28,462 nt of DNA from an uncultured Bacteroidota bacterium (GCA_937920105.1 CALETH010000082.1:1-28462), one strand, 5' to 3'; positions 7,273 to 16,649 are shown, numbered from the stretch's first letter. Notes: generated by a model not told the origin, from the letters alone. Numbers and translations: made by a program.

Positions 7273-10200
7273 ATGCAAAAAGTTACAGTTTTATTCTTTG
7301 TTACATTGTTGCTTACAGTGTTGGGAACAACCACACAAGCAGCAAGGTACACACTTACAACTGCTGGTGCCGGAAGTGCACAAACAGTTGGTAATTGGAA
7401 TACCGGCGGTGTTGGTGGTGGGGGAACCGCAGCAACAAACTTTACAACAACTGGTGATACATTTTACGTGGCTCCTGCTACCAATGGAGTGGTATCTGGT
7501 GCATGGGCATTCGGTAACTCTGGTAGTGCATCTACAGTAACATTAATTGTTGATGGTTCTTTAACAATTAACTCTGGTAATACATTGACTCTCCAACAAA
7601 GAAATGGTGGAATTTCTCGAATGACTGTTAATGGTACAATTACTTTTTCTGGTACGGCAAACCAATTAGTTGGTACCATTGCTGGTTCTGGTTCTGCAGC
7701 AAACAATACATTTGCATTATCAAATGGGGCAACTCTTTCAACAGTAAATGCTAATGGTATCACTGGAGCATCTGCATCAATTAATACCACAAATTTAACT
7801 GCAACACTAAATACTGGAGCAAATTATACATTTAATGGAGCATCTGCTCAAGTAACAACGGGTATGCCCACAACAGTAAATAATTTGACAATAAATAATG
7901 CATCAGGCGTTACACGGGGTGCTGCAACAATAATCAATGGTACATTAACGCAAACTTCCGGTGCACTTGCCAATGGCGGATTTTTGGTAACAGTCAATGG
8001 AACACACATTGCTGGTTCTAATGTTGTTTCTGGTACGGGTGGTTATACATTAGGGAGTGGGGCCTCATTTTCTACTTCTCATGTAAGTGGTGTAAATGGT
8101 AATATTACTGCAAGCGGTACAAAAACATTCAACACGAATAATAATTTTACATTTAATGGAGGTAGTGCTCAAGTAACCGGTACTTTTATGCCAACCTCAA
8201 TTGCTGCATTAACAATAAGCAACACCTCTGGTGTTACTCTTAGCCAAAATGCTTCTGCAAGTGGAGCAGTAACTGTAAATTCTAGTTGTACACTTGATGC
8301 AAGTACATTTACATTATCTGCTGGTTCATATACCAATAATGGTATAATCCAATTTGGAGGAGCATCAAATGGAGTAGCAATTTCTTCTGGCACTGTTCAA
8401 TATAGTTTAGCAAGTGGTGGACAAACCATAGCCAGCGGAACATACAATAATCTAACATTAAGTAATTCCAGTAATACAAATACTGCTGGTGGGAATTTAA
8501 CAGTGAATGGAACGTTAACCACAACTGCTGGAGGTACATTCAATATGGGAGTAAACTCATTAAGTGTTACAACAGTATCTCATTCAGGAATATTACAAAC
8601 TCAGAATGGCTCAGCAACACCAATTTCCTCTGGTAAAACATGGGGGGGTACTGTTCAATACAGTTCTACAACCGGTGGACAAACAATTGCGAATGGAATA
8701 TACAATAATCTAACGTTAAATAATTCGAGTAATACAAATACTACTAATGGTAATATAGCAGTAAGTGGAACTTTAACCACAACAACCGGTGGAACATTAA
8801 ATATGGGCAGTTCGACATTATCTGCTGGTTCATATACCAATAATGGTACAATCCAATTTGGTGGGGCATCAAATGGTGTTCCGATTTCTTCTGGTACTAT
8901 TGAATATACCTCTCTAACAGGCGGGCAATTAATTGAAAGTGGAACATACAATAACCTAATATTAAGTAATACAAGTGGAATAAATACCGCAGGGGGCAAC
9001 CTTACTGTAAATGGCACATTAACAACCACTATTGGGGGAAAATTAAGTATGGGTAATTTAGTATTATCGGCTAATTCCTATATACATAATGGTAGCATTC
9101 AATTTACCGGTTTTCTGAATGGTGTGGCTATTAGTACAGGTACAATTGAATATAATGGAGCAAATCAAATAGTAACTTCTGGCACATATAACAACCTTAC
9201 CCTTTCTGGAAGTGCAATAAAAACAATATCTGCCGATACTGTTAATGGAATTCTTTCTCTTCAAGGCACAGCAACAGTAAGTACTGCGCCAACTTATGGA
9301 GTTTCATCATCATTAGAATATGCAGGAAGTGCTGCTCAAACTACTGGTCCAGAATTACTTGCAACAATGATACAACCAGTAACAATCAATAATACAAATG
9401 GAGTAAATCTTAATGCAGCAACCACACTTAATAATAGTGGTTTAGCCTTTACTAATGGTAATCTCTTTCTTGGAGCAAATAATCTTACATTATCAGGAAC
9501 TACTTCTGTTTTTGGAGCGGCTGCAGGAAAATGTATTGTAACAAATGGAGCAGGTGGAGTAGTGCAAAGTGTGGCACTTACATCAGTAGTATACCCAGTA
9601 GGTCCAAATGCAACAACTTACAATCCGGTAACATTGACTGGAACAGGTGCACATGTTACAGATAACTTTACAGTTTCTGTTGCAGATACAAACAATCCAT
9701 CTACGGACAATGATAATATTGCAGTAAAACGTACTTGGAAAATTTCTGAACAAGTCGCAACTGGAAGTGATGTTAATATTGCATTACAATGGGATTTAGC
9801 AAATGCTGGTTCAGGGCTTGATACAACAATAGCAATAGTGTATTCTTACAATGGAGCTGCATATGCAGAACTTACCAGTAATATTAGTGTAGGAAGTCCT
9901 TACATTAGTACAGCAAATAATGTAAATGATTTTTCCGGACAATATTTTACTGTAGCAAACCAAGGTGGATTTTTACCAGTACAATTAACATCCTTTAATG
10001 TCGCAGCAAAAGGAAATGATGTTATCGTATCATGGGCAACCAAAACAGAAATCTCCAACGATAAATTTGAGATTCAACGTGCTGAAGGAAAAACAGAAAA
10101 CTATAAAACAATTGCTTCCGTTGCAGGAAATGGAACAAGCAACGTAGAACACAATTATAGTTATGCTGATAAAGTAAAATCAGGAACATATTCTTATCGA

Positions 10201-10530
10201 TTAAAACAAGTCGATACTGATGGAAAAGTTCACTACAGTGATGTAAGAAGTGTGAGCATCGTTCCAGAAAAAATATCATTAGGACAAAACTATCCCAATC
10301 CATTTAACCCAAACACAACAATACAATATGAATTACCAGCAACACAACATGTAGTATTGAAAGTGTACAATGTCATTGGAGAAGAAATCGCAACATTAGT
10401 AAATGAAGAAAAACCAGCAGGGAGTTATGCAGTACCATTTAACGCATCACAACTTTCCAGCGGAATGTACTTCTACAAACTCCAAACAAAAAACTTTACT
10501 AATGTAAAACAAATGGTATTGATAAAATAA
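7273..10530 (+). CDS. Large repetitive secreted surface protein with T9SS-type C-terminal sorting domain
   Basis: The 1085-residue protein starts with a signal peptide (MQKVTVLFFVTLLLTVLGTTTQA). Residues 25-890 are Gly/Ser/Thr/Asn-rich short beta strands with repeats, as expected for a parallel beta-helix or autotransporter-like stalk. A repeat unit of about 80 residues, with SGTYNNLTLSNSSNTNT, NGTLTTTTGG and SAGSYTNNGTIQFGGASNG, recurs from about residue 345 to 650. Around 900-995 there is a fibronectin III-like module (FLPVQLTSFNV...VIVSWATKTE...YSYRLKQVDTDG). The last 80 residues are the sorting domain: QNYPNPFNPNTTIQYELP, VYNVIGEEIATLVNEEKPAG, SSGMYFYKL and MVLIK. It is probably exported by Sec and then secreted or anchored on the surface by T9SS. 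The ligand is unknown. The ATG has an AGAGGTG site upstream, and a strong terminator follows. Confidence 0.88.
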   Translation: MQKVTVLFFVTLLLTVLGTTTQAARYTLTTAGAGSAQTVGNWNTGGVGGGGTAATNFTTTGDTFYVAPATNGVVSGAWAFGNSGSASTVTLIVDGSLTINSGNTLTLQQRNGGISRMTVNGTITFSGTANQLVGTIAGSGSAANNTFALSNGATLSTVNANGITGASASINTTNLTATLNTGANYTFNGASAQVTTGMPTTVNNLTINNASGVTRGAATIINGTLTQTSGALANGGFLVTVNGTHIAGSNVVSGTGGYTLGSGASFSTSHVSGVNGNITASGTKTFNTNNNFTFNGGSAQVTGTFMPTSIAALTISNTSGVTLSQNASASGAVTVNSSCTLDASTFTLSAGSYTNNGIIQFGGASNGVAISSGTVQYSLASGGQTIASGTYNNLTLSNSSNTNTAGGNLTVNGTLTTTAGGTFNMGVNSLSVTTVSHSGILQTQNGSATPISSGKTWGGTVQYSSTTGGQTIANGIYNNLTLNNSSNTNTTNGNIAVSGTLTTTTGGTLNMGSSTLSAGSYTNNGTIQFGGASNGVPISSGTIEYTSLTGGQLIESGTYNNLILSNTSGINTAGGNLTVNGTLTTTIGGKLSMGNLVLSANSYIHNGSIQFTGFLNGVAISTGTIEYNGANQIVTSGTYNNLTLSGSAIKTISADTVNGILSLQGTATVSTAPTYGVSSSLEYAGSAAQTTGPELLATMIQPVTINNTNGVNLNAATTLNNSGLAFTNGNLFLGANNLTLSGTTSVFGAAAGKCIVTNGAGGVVQSVALTSVVYPVGPNATTYNPVTLTGTGAHVTDNFTVSVADTNNPSTDNDNIAVKRTWKISEQVATGSDVNIALQWDLANAGSGLDTTIAIVYSYNGAAYAELTSNISVGSPYISTANNVNDFSGQYFTVANQGGFLPVQLTSFNVAAKGNDVIVSWATKTEISNDKFEIQRAEGKTENYKTIASVAGNGTSNVEHNYSYADKVKSGTYSYRLKQVDTDGKVHYSDVRSVSIVPEKISLGQNYPNPFNPNTTIQYELPATQHVVLKVYNVIGEEIATLVNEEKPAGSYAVPFNASQLSSGMYFYKLQTKNFTNVKQMVLIK
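8311..9216 (+). repeat. Tandem coding repeats inside the surface protein gene
   Basis: Near-identical DNA stretches of about 85 bases begin at 8311 and 8815 (both ACATTATCTGCTGGTTCATA...), exactly 504 bases or 168 codons apart. A second block (GGAACATACAATAATCTAAC-like) recurs near 8438, 8696, 8939 and 9180, about 240-258 bases apart. Similarity at the DNA level points to recent duplication of units of about 80 residues. Confidence 0.75.
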
Positions 10531-10541
10531 AATCAGTTAAC

Positions 10542-10558
10542 AAAACTTGTCAAGTTTT
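10542..10558. repeat. AAAACTTG / CAAGTTTT palindrome, copy 1
   Basis: A perfect 8-bp inverted repeat with a one-base centre (T) lies just after the surface protein gene. The same arms occur at 18133-18152 in front of prs. It may be a dispersed palindrome or a regulator site. Confidence 0.6.
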
Positions 10559-10566
10559 TAAAACTA

Positions 10567-10600
10567 AATGCCATTGTTGAATAAACGATGGCATTTTTTA
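10567..10600 (+). terminator. Intrinsic terminator after the surface protein gene
   Basis: The stem AATGCCAT / ATGGCATT (with further TTGTT/AACG partial pairing) is followed by six T. It ends transcription of the gene at 7273 before the lipid operon. Confidence 0.85.
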
Positions 10601-10684
10601 TTTCAAATAATCAAGAAAAAATCCAGACAATTCTTTATATTGTAGATATAACTTTTATTACAAAAGAAGAAGTTATATAAACTT

Positions 10685-10713
10685 TCAATTTCTAATTATT
10701 CATTATCAATTAT
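10685..10713. repeat. Heptanucleotide repeat array upstream of the acyl-ACP synthetase gene
   Basis: Four degenerate 7-base units (TCAATTT, CTAATTA, TTCATTA, TCAATTA) run up to just before ATG 10719. Similar arrays occur at 16710-16730 and 18007-18034. The array occupies the place where a ribosome-binding site would be expected. Confidence 0.6.
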
Positions 10714-10718
10714 CAACA

Positions 10719-12233
10719 ATGCTTCTTCATCATCAATTTGTTCACATCGCAAAAAAATATAAAGATAAACTTGCCATTGTTGATAGAACCACAAATCGCA
10801 AAGTATCGTACTCACGTGCATTAATTGGCTCACTCATATTATCCAAAAAATTTAAAAAATATGATGAGGGATTTTTAGGGATTATGCTCCCAACATCTGC
10901 CGGAGCAGCACTTTCAGTAATTGCAACTTTAATGAGTGGAAGAATTCCAGTAATGATAAATTATTCCACCGGAGCAGCACAAAACGCAGAATACGCACAA
11001 AAAAAATGTGGCTTTAAAACCATCATTACTTCAAAAGCACTATTAGAAAAAATTCAATGTCCAAAAATTGACGGAATGATTTTTATAGAAGATATTATGG
11101 AAAGTGTTTCTTCTATAGATAAAATTTCTGCTGCATTACAATCCAAACTTTCCGTATCACAAATTCTAAAAAAAATCCATACAGGAAATGAAAATGATAC
11201 AGTTGTAATTTTATTTACCAGTGGAAGTGAAAAAGAACCTAAAGCAGTACAACTCACGCACAAAAATATTTCATCCAACATTGATGGAATCGCACCAGTA
11301 TTTTCAATCTTTGATAAAGATATTATTTTAGCAAACCTTCCATACTTTCATGTCTTCGGACAAACAGTCAATTTATGGCTTGGTTTGTGGTATGGAGCGA
11401 CACTAGTTACTTATGCAAATCCATTAGACGCAAAAATTATTTGCGATATTGTACGAGAAGAAAAAGTAACACTCATGGTTGGAACACCAAGTTTCTTTTG
11501 GGGATATTTGAAAAAATCCGAAATAGGAGATTTTGAAAGTGTTCGTGCTTTTATTGCTGGCGGAGATAAATGTCCCGATGCATTGCGCGCAGAGTTTATA
11601 GCAAAACACAACAAAATAATATTAGAAGGATATGGAACAACCGAAACAAGCCCAGTTATATCTGTTAACACACATGAATATAATCGTCCGGGAAGTATAG
11701 GAAAAATTTTACCCAACGTACAAGTAAAAATAGAAAACTACGAAACTGGAAAAGAATGTAAAGTTGATGAAGTCGGAAAAATTTTAGTAAAAGGAGATTT
11801 AGTGATGAAAGGATATTTTGACGATTTAGAAGAAACCTCTTTACGAATTCATAACGGATGGTATGATACAGGTGATATGGGAAAAATTGATAGTGATGGA
11901 TATTTGTGGCACGCCGGAAGATTAAAACGGTTTGTGAAAATTGGTGGAGAAATGATTTCCCTTGTAAAAGTAGAAAACGTTTTGGAAAAATTTCTTCCAA
12001 CAGATGTTCAATGTTGTGTTGTAGAAATTCCTGATATAACAAAAGGAGCAAAAATTATTGCAGCAGTAACACAAAAAATTGATGAGAAAGAAATTCTCAA
12101 AAAGATGTCCAAAGAATTATCTAATATTGCCTTACCAAAGCAATTTATAGTTATCGAAGAATTACCTAAAATGGGAACAGGAAAAATAGATTTTCGTAAG
12201 ACAACAACAATTGTTTCATCATTATTACAATAA
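10719..12233 (+). CDS. AMP-forming acyl-ACP/acyl-CoA synthetase, Aas-like
   Basis: The 504 residues form a complete ANL-superfamily adenylating enzyme. Motifs in order are the phosphate loop VILFTSGSEKEPKAVQLTHKN (about 163-183), LPYFHVFGQ, LEGYGTTETSP (about 300), WYDTGDMG (about 384), GRLKRFVKIGGEMIS (hinge) and the catalytic lysine region MGTGKIDFRK near the end. It activates a fatty acid to acyl-AMP and loads it on ACP or CoA. The closest match in arrangement is the synthetase half of E. coli Aas, which re-acylates lysophosphatidylethanolamine. The acyltransferase half is here a separate gene starting in the TAATG overlap with this stop codon. The product is probably cytoplasmic or on the inner face of the membrane. 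Specificity for ACP or CoA cannot be told. Confidence 0.88.
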   Translation: MLLHHQFVHIAKKYKDKLAIVDRTTNRKVSYSRALIGSLILSKKFKKYDEGFLGIMLPTSAGAALSVIATLMSGRIPVMINYSTGAAQNAEYAQKKCGFKTIITSKALLEKIQCPKIDGMIFIEDIMESVSSIDKISAALQSKLSVSQILKKIHTGNENDTVVILFTSGSEKEPKAVQLTHKNISSNIDGIAPVFSIFDKDIILANLPYFHVFGQTVNLWLGLWYGATLVTYANPLDAKIICDIVREEKVTLMVGTPSFFWGYLKKSEIGDFESVRAFIAGGDKCPDALRAEFIAKHNKIILEGYGTTETSPVISVNTHEYNRPGSIGKILPNVQVKIENYETGKECKVDEVGKILVKGDLVMKGYFDDLEETSLRIHNGWYDTGDMGKIDSDGYLWHAGRLKRFVKIGGEMISLVKVENVLEKFLPTDVQCCVVEIPDITKGAKIIAAVTQKIDEKEILKKMSKELSNIALPKQFIVIEELPKMGTGKIDFRKTTTIVSSLLQ

Positions 12234-12955
12234 TGTTTTCTATCATAACATTCTTTCGCATACTCGGAATAATTATCGTTACCATTCCATTTTCGCTTTT
12301 AGCACTTTTTAGTATGGTGATAGAAAAAAAAGGAACACTCTATTTTTGGTCAGGAACACAGTGGGCAAAAACAATATTATGTATTTGCAATATTTCTGTA
12401 AAAATATATAATACAGAAAATATTCCTACAGAAAGCAATTATATCATTGTTAGCAACCATTCCAGTCTTTTTGATATACCAATTATAATGTCTATTTTTC
12501 CAAACGTACGAATAATGTTTAAAAAAGAACTCTCGTACATACCCATTTGGGGTTGGTCTATTCGTTGGGGACATCATATTATGATAGACAGAAAAAAAGG
12601 AAGCGAAGCAAAAAAAAGTTTAGAACGAGCAACGAGCGATATTCAAAAAGGTGGAGTCGTATTGTTATTCGCAGAAGGAACGCGAACCCCAGATGGAAAG
12701 TTACAACCATTTAAACGAGGGGCATTTTCTTTAGCAGCAAAATCCGCCGTACCAATTTTACCAGTTACCATCAACGGAAGTTTTTCTATCTTACCAAAAG
12801 GTTCATTTGCAATTAACCCACAAAAAATAGAAGTGCATATTGCACAAGCAATTTCTACAACAGATAAAAAAACACGAGAAGATGAAATTTCTCTCATGAA
12901 GCAAACAGAAGAACATATACGTTTTTATCATAAAGAACATAATGTCAAAGTATAA
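12233..12955 (+). CDS. 1-acyl-glycerophosphate / lysophospholipid acyltransferase (PlsC family)
   Basis: The 240 residues have an N-terminal hydrophobic segment (residues 5-28) that would anchor it in the inner membrane. The acyltransferase motifs are SNHSSLFDIP (His76, Asp81; HX4D), the FKKELSYIPIWG region, LLFAEGTRTPDGKLQPFKRGAF (about 144-165) and VPILPVTINGS. It transfers an acyl chain to a lysophospholipid or lysophosphatidate. Its ATG overlaps the synthetase stop by one base (TAATG) and its own end overlaps the kinase start by 14 bases, so all three are translationally coupled. Together with the upstream enzyme it rebuilds the two halves of Aas as separate proteins in reversed gene order. 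Confidence 0.92.
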   Translation: MFSIITFFRILGIIIVTIPFSLLALFSMVIEKKGTLYFWSGTQWAKTILCICNISVKIYNTENIPTESNYIIVSNHSSLFDIPIIMSIFPNVRIMFKKELSYIPIWGWSIRWGHHIMIDRKKGSEAKKSLERATSDIQKGGVVLLFAEGTRTPDGKLQPFKRGAFSLAAKSAVPILPVTINGSFSILPKGSFAINPQKIEVHIAQAISTTDKKTREDEISLMKQTEEHIRFYHKEHNVKV

Positions 12956-15137
12956 TCCATTTGCAATAAAATATTTTAAAAAAGAAGCCAACAATTATAC
13001 TGTGTATGGTGCTTTATTTGGATTTTGTTTTCCAATTGGAGCAACCATTATGCAAGTATTATTGTACACTCCAGAATTTTCTCTTGCAAATATTATCGAA
13101 GTTCAAAAAACCTCACCACTTCTTTGGATTATCAATACAGCACCATTTTTTTTAGGATTATTTGCTCGTTTTGCTGGCAAAAGACAAGATGTTCTTCTTA
13201 AAAATTCTGCAATTATAGAAGAAGCCAATCAAAATCTCACCCAAGAGATTATAGAACGTAAACGAATTGAAGAAGAATTACGAGAAAGTGAAGAACGCTT
13301 TCGCTTAATTCCTGAAACAATGCCAATTCCTGTATCCATTGTACGATTGGCTGATGAAACAATTCTTTATTGTAATGCAAGGTTCACTTCACTATTTGGT
13401 CCATGTACAGATGGAACCAAATGTTCTATTATTTATGAAAACTCCGAAGATAAAAAATATGTACAAAATGAATTTAAAAAAAATAATTTTGTACAAAATT
13501 TTGAATTTCTCGCAAGAAAAACAGATGGCAGTTCTATTTGGATGATGCTCTCTGCACGCACATTCAACTTTGCCGGAGTACCAGCAATGGTTGTGGGATT
13601 ATATGATATTGATGAATTAAAACGCAGCGAAGAAAAAATTCGAGAACAAGCAGAATGTTTAGATGTTACTCACGATGCAATCATTATTACAAATTTAGAT
13701 GATACAATTCTCTTTTGGAATAAAGGAGCAGAAAATCTTTACGGATGGAATGTTGATGAAGTTCTTGGTAAAAAAAGTAAATTACTTTTATATACAGAAA
13801 AACAATCAGAAGTTCTTTCTGAATATTATCAAAAACTTCAAACACAAGTAGAATGGAGAGGAGAACTCTATCAACATGATAAAACTGGTAAAGAATTATT
13901 AGTAGAAGGGCGTTGGACCTACATGTTTAATGAAACAGGAAAACCCAAAAATATTCTCTTTATAAATAGAGATATTACTGAAAAGAAAAAAATAGAAAAC
14001 CATTTATTCCGTACCCAACGTATGGAAAGTTTAGGCACACTGGCTGGCGGAATTGCACACGACTTAAACAATATTTTTACACCAATGTTTCTTTCCTTTG
14101 AATTAATTCGAAGAAAAATTGCTGATGCCAAGGTGAAAAACATTGTTGATACATTAGAAACAAGTGCAAAACGCGGTGCAAGCATGGTAAAACAAATATT
14201 AGTTTTTGCACGAGGGGGAGAAGGAGAAAAAGTTGTTTTGACGGTTTCTAGTATTGTACGAGAAATCGGGAAAATTATTAAAGAAACATTCCCACAAAAT
14301 ATTATTGTTAATACAATTTGTCCATCAGGAATATGGCATGTGTTAGGAGACCCAACACAACTTCATCAAATTTTTATGAACCTCTGCATCAACGCTAGAG
14401 ATGCAATGCCTAATGGTGGAGAGTTACATGTCGAAGTTGAAAATATTACCGTAGACCAATATTATCATTCCAATGCTGAAATTACCCCGGGAAAATATGT
14501 CATGTTCATTGTTGCTGATACAGGAACAGGAATACCAGAATCTATTCGTGAAAAAATATTTGACCCATTTTTTACCACAAAAGAAGTTGGAAAAGGAACC
14601 GGTCTTGGATTAGCAACAGTGCATAGTATTGTAAAAAAATATAACGGATTTATTCATCTCTATAGTGAAGAAGGAAAAGGGACAACATTTAAAATTTATA
14701 TTCCCGCAGTGAACGTCGAAGGAGAAGTATTACCAACAGAAGAAGAACAAATATCATTACCAAAAGGAAATAAAGAACTCTGTCTTGTCGTTGATGATGA
14801 ACTTCCAATATTAAGTACAGTATATCAAGTATTAGAAAATAACAACTATCGTGTTATTACTGCACGTGATGGAGAAGAAGCAATCGTACAATACAAAGAA
14901 CATAATAAAGAAATTTCTTGTATACTTATGGATGTAATGATGCCAAGAATGGATGGAATTACCGCACTACAAAAACTTCGAGAAATAAATCCAGTAGTAA
15001 AAATTATTGCTTCCAGCGGATTACCATCGAACGAAAAACTTGTACAAAGTCCTGACTATAAAGCCAATGCATTTTTGATGAAACCATATTCTTCTACTAA
15101 ACTTCTTACCACGCTGCACAAAATAATAAATGAGTAA
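12942..15137 (+). CDS. Membrane-bound PAS hybrid sensor histidine kinase with receiver domain
   Basis: The 731 residues contain two hydrophobic segments (about 21-42 and 59-78), a coiled-coil linker (88-118) and two PAS domains (about 115-225 and 235-348). The HisKA domain has phospho-acceptor His373 (GGIAHDLNNIFTP) and the ATPase carries N-box NLCINARDAMPNGG, VADTGTGIP and KGTGLGLATV. A C-terminal receiver (about 612-731) follows with Asp618/619, phospho-accepting Asp664 (ILMDVMMPRMDG) and Lys714. All catalytic residues are present. It would autophosphorylate and pass the phosphate to its own receiver, then to an unseen partner. The start overlaps plsC by 14 bases, so it is coupled to lipid-repair enzymes. 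No output regulator is adjacent. Confidence 0.92.
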   Translation: MSKYNPFAIKYFKKEANNYTVYGALFGFCFPIGATIMQVLLYTPEFSLANIIEVQKTSPLLWIINTAPFFLGLFARFAGKRQDVLLKNSAIIEEANQNLTQEIIERKRIEEELRESEERFRLIPETMPIPVSIVRLADETILYCNARFTSLFGPCTDGTKCSIIYENSEDKKYVQNEFKKNNFVQNFEFLARKTDGSSIWMMLSARTFNFAGVPAMVVGLYDIDELKRSEEKIREQAECLDVTHDAIIITNLDDTILFWNKGAENLYGWNVDEVLGKKSKLLLYTEKQSEVLSEYYQKLQTQVEWRGELYQHDKTGKELLVEGRWTYMFNETGKPKNILFINRDITEKKKIENHLFRTQRMESLGTLAGGIAHDLNNIFTPMFLSFELIRRKIADAKVKNIVDTLETSAKRGASMVKQILVFARGGEGEKVVLTVSSIVREIGKIIKETFPQNIIVNTICPSGIWHVLGDPTQLHQIFMNLCINARDAMPNGGELHVEVENITVDQYYHSNAEITPGKYVMFIVADTGTGIPESIREKIFDPFFTTKEVGKGTGLGLATVHSIVKKYNGFIHLYSEEGKGTTFKIYIPAVNVEGEVLPTEEEQISLPKGNKELCLVVDDELPILSTVYQVLENNNYRVITARDGEEAIVQYKEHNKEISCILMDVMMPRMDGITALQKLREINPVVKIIASSGLPSNEKLVQSPDYKANAFLMKPYSSTKLLTTLHKIINE

Positions 15138-15163
15138 TAGACAATTTGAGTAATACACAGCAA

Positions 15164-15200
15164 TAAAAAAAGCGGAAAGAATTTCTTTTCCGCTTTTTTT
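15164..15200. terminator. Bidirectional terminator between the kinase gene and bioY
   Basis: The stem AAAAAGCGGAAA / TTTCCGCTTTTT with an AATTTC-type loop has T runs on both sides. It can serve the plus-strand lipid-kinase operon and the minus-strand hydrolase-bioY operon. Confidence 0.85.
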
Positions 15201-15225
15201 ATTTAAGTAAAAAGTTGATTGAATC

Positions 15226-15789
15226 TTATTTTCTTCTCATCACACGATAGATACTTGCAGCACCCAAAAGTTTAACAACATCCCACCAAGAAAAAATTAA
15301 AAACCCTTGTGAAAATGCTAAAGGAAAATTATGCAAATGAACAAAATGTAAAAATAACGTTCCACAAGAAAAAATAATCAACAAGCCAGCAAAAAAAGAA
15401 CAAAGAATCCACCAGTATTCACTTCGCAAACGTACTAAAGAACCAATGACAAATGCTGCAATTGGAAAACTCAATAAATACCCACCAGTTGGACCTAACA
15501 AACGTTCAATGCCAAAACCACCCAACGCAAAAACTGGAAGACCAATTGCTCCAAGCAACAAATACAAACCTTGAGAAATTGCACCATTACGAGCACCTAA
15601 AAAAGCCGCACCAATCATCACAAAAAAAGTTTGCAATGTGTAGGGAATTGGTTCATGGGGAATTTGTATCTGTGCACCAATTATTGTTGCCAATGTAAAA
15701 AACGAAATCCAACCCAACTGAATAACCCAACTACTTTTTTCTGAAGTGTGAAGACCTTCTAATGAAAGTGCGTTACGCAATGAATTCAT
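15226..15789 (-). CDS. bioY: BioY biotin transporter substrate-binding (S) component
   Basis: The 187-residue protein is highly hydrophobic, with about six membrane segments. It carries the BioY pattern: IPHEPIPYTLQTFFVMIGAAFLGARNG, QGLYLLLGAIGLPVFALGG and the signature GPTGGYLLSFPIAAF. BioY binds biotin in the membrane and works with the shared ECF ATPases (EcfA/A') and EcfT, or in some bacteria alone. No ecf genes are in the window. A TAGGAG ribosome-binding site overlaps the stop codon of the upstream hydrolase, eight bases away, so the two genes form one transcript. Confidence 0.93.
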   Translation of the reverse strand: MNSLRNALSLEGLHTSEKSSWVIQLGWISFFTLATIIGAQIQIPHEPIPYTLQTFFVMIGAAFLGARNGAISQGLYLLLGAIGLPVFALGGFGIERLLGPTGGYLLSFPIAAFVIGSLVRLRSEYWWILCSFFAGLLIIFSCGTLFLHFVHLHNFPLAFSQGFLIFSWWDVVKLLGAASIYRVMRRK

Positions 15790-15797
15790 AAATACTC

Positions 15798-16649
15798 CTA
15801 CAATAAATGTTTATTAAACCATGAAACTGTTAATTCTAAAATGTGTTCTAAAGTCGGACTTTGTATTTTATAAGGATGCTTCGCACCATACATATGTCCA
15901 ACATTTTCTAATACAATAAATTCTGTGAGTGATTTATCAGAAACCTCATACAATTTTTTCGCTTCTTCAATTTTTACAGGAATATCTGCTGTTCCGTGAA
16001 TGAGCAGCAACGGTTTTTGCAAATGTTCTACTGCTTTGAGAATATTTAATCGTTCAGCATTTTTTTCTAAATCATCCAACAACGCAGTTGTTAAACGATA
16101 TGGATTATTTGGTGATATAGAATGTAACAGCACGCTTCCATTTTTTCTCCAACGTTCTTTTTGTTCATCAGTATATCTATCAAAGTGAGAAACAGTTGAC
16201 CATGCAGCTACGGCTTTAATAGAGTGCTCTTCCTTCGCTTTAATAATCGCAATTCCACCACCACGAGAATGTCCAGCAAAGAAAATATTTTTTCCATCAA
16301 TAAAAGAACAAGGGAGTTTTTCTTTTGTAATTGCTTCTAATAAAAATTCTACATCGCGTAATTCTAAAGAAAAAGTATTGTTGGAAAATTTTTCTGGTTC
16401 ACTAAATTTTCTTAGATGTTCACCAATTCCGTTATGAGAAAAATTAAATGTGATAGAAACAAAATTTTGCTGTGCAAAATATTGCCCAATATAAGGAAAT
16501 GGACCCCAGTCTTTAAATGCCTTAAATCCATGACAAATAATAACAACGGGAAATTTTTTTTCTGTATTCTTTTTCCATCGGATATCGCCACGAAGAATTG
16601 CAGTATCAGAAATTGGTAATGAAAAAGGAATTTCAGTAATTTCAATCAT
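15798..16649 (-). CDS. Alpha/beta hydrolase (dienelactone hydrolase-like esterase or peptidase fold)
   Basis: The 283 residues show a full alpha/beta-hydrolase layout. VVIICHGFKAFKDWGPFPY forms the oxyanion hole region (HGF, about 40-42) and FFAGHSRGGG carries nucleophile Ser128. The acid Asp222 lies in LLLIHGTADIPVK and catalytic His252 in VLENVGHMYG. There is no signal peptide, so it is likely cytoplasmic. The substrate is unknown. It lies directly upstream of bioY; some alpha/beta hydrolases (BioH, BioG) act in biotin synthesis by cutting pimeloyl-ACP methyl ester, but this one resembles the dienelactone hydrolase/acylaminopeptidase type more. A biotin role is only a guess. Confidence 0.85.
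   Translation of the reverse strand: MIEITEIPFSLPISDTAILRGDIRWKKNTEKKFPVVIICHGFKAFKDWGPFPYIGQYFAQQNFVSITFNFSHNGIGEHLRKFSEPEKFSNNTFSLELRDVEFLLEAITKEKLPCSFIDGKNIFFAGHSRGGGIAIIKAKEEHSIKAVAAWSTVSHFDRYTDEQKERWRKNGSVLLHSISPNNPYRLTTALLDDLEKNAERLNILKAVEHLQKPLLLIHGTADIPVKIEEAKKLYEVSDKSLTEFIVLENVGHMYGAKHPYKIQSPTLEHILELTVSWFNKHLL

Noticed and set aside
7464..9264. Long minus-strand open frames opposite the surface protein (for example 7464-7790, 8655-9029)
   Set aside because: They mirror the repetitive Thr/Asn/Gly codons of the real gene, have no ribosome-binding site and resemble no family.
12942..12955. Frameshift or gene fusion between plsC and the kinase
   Set aside because: Both proteins are complete at their ends; a 14-base overlap with its own ATG is normal for coupled genes.
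15798..16649. Calling the hydrolase BioH because it precedes bioY
   Set aside because: It lacks the compact BioH pattern and resembles dienelactone-hydrolase-like proteins; position next to a biotin transporter alone is weak evidence.
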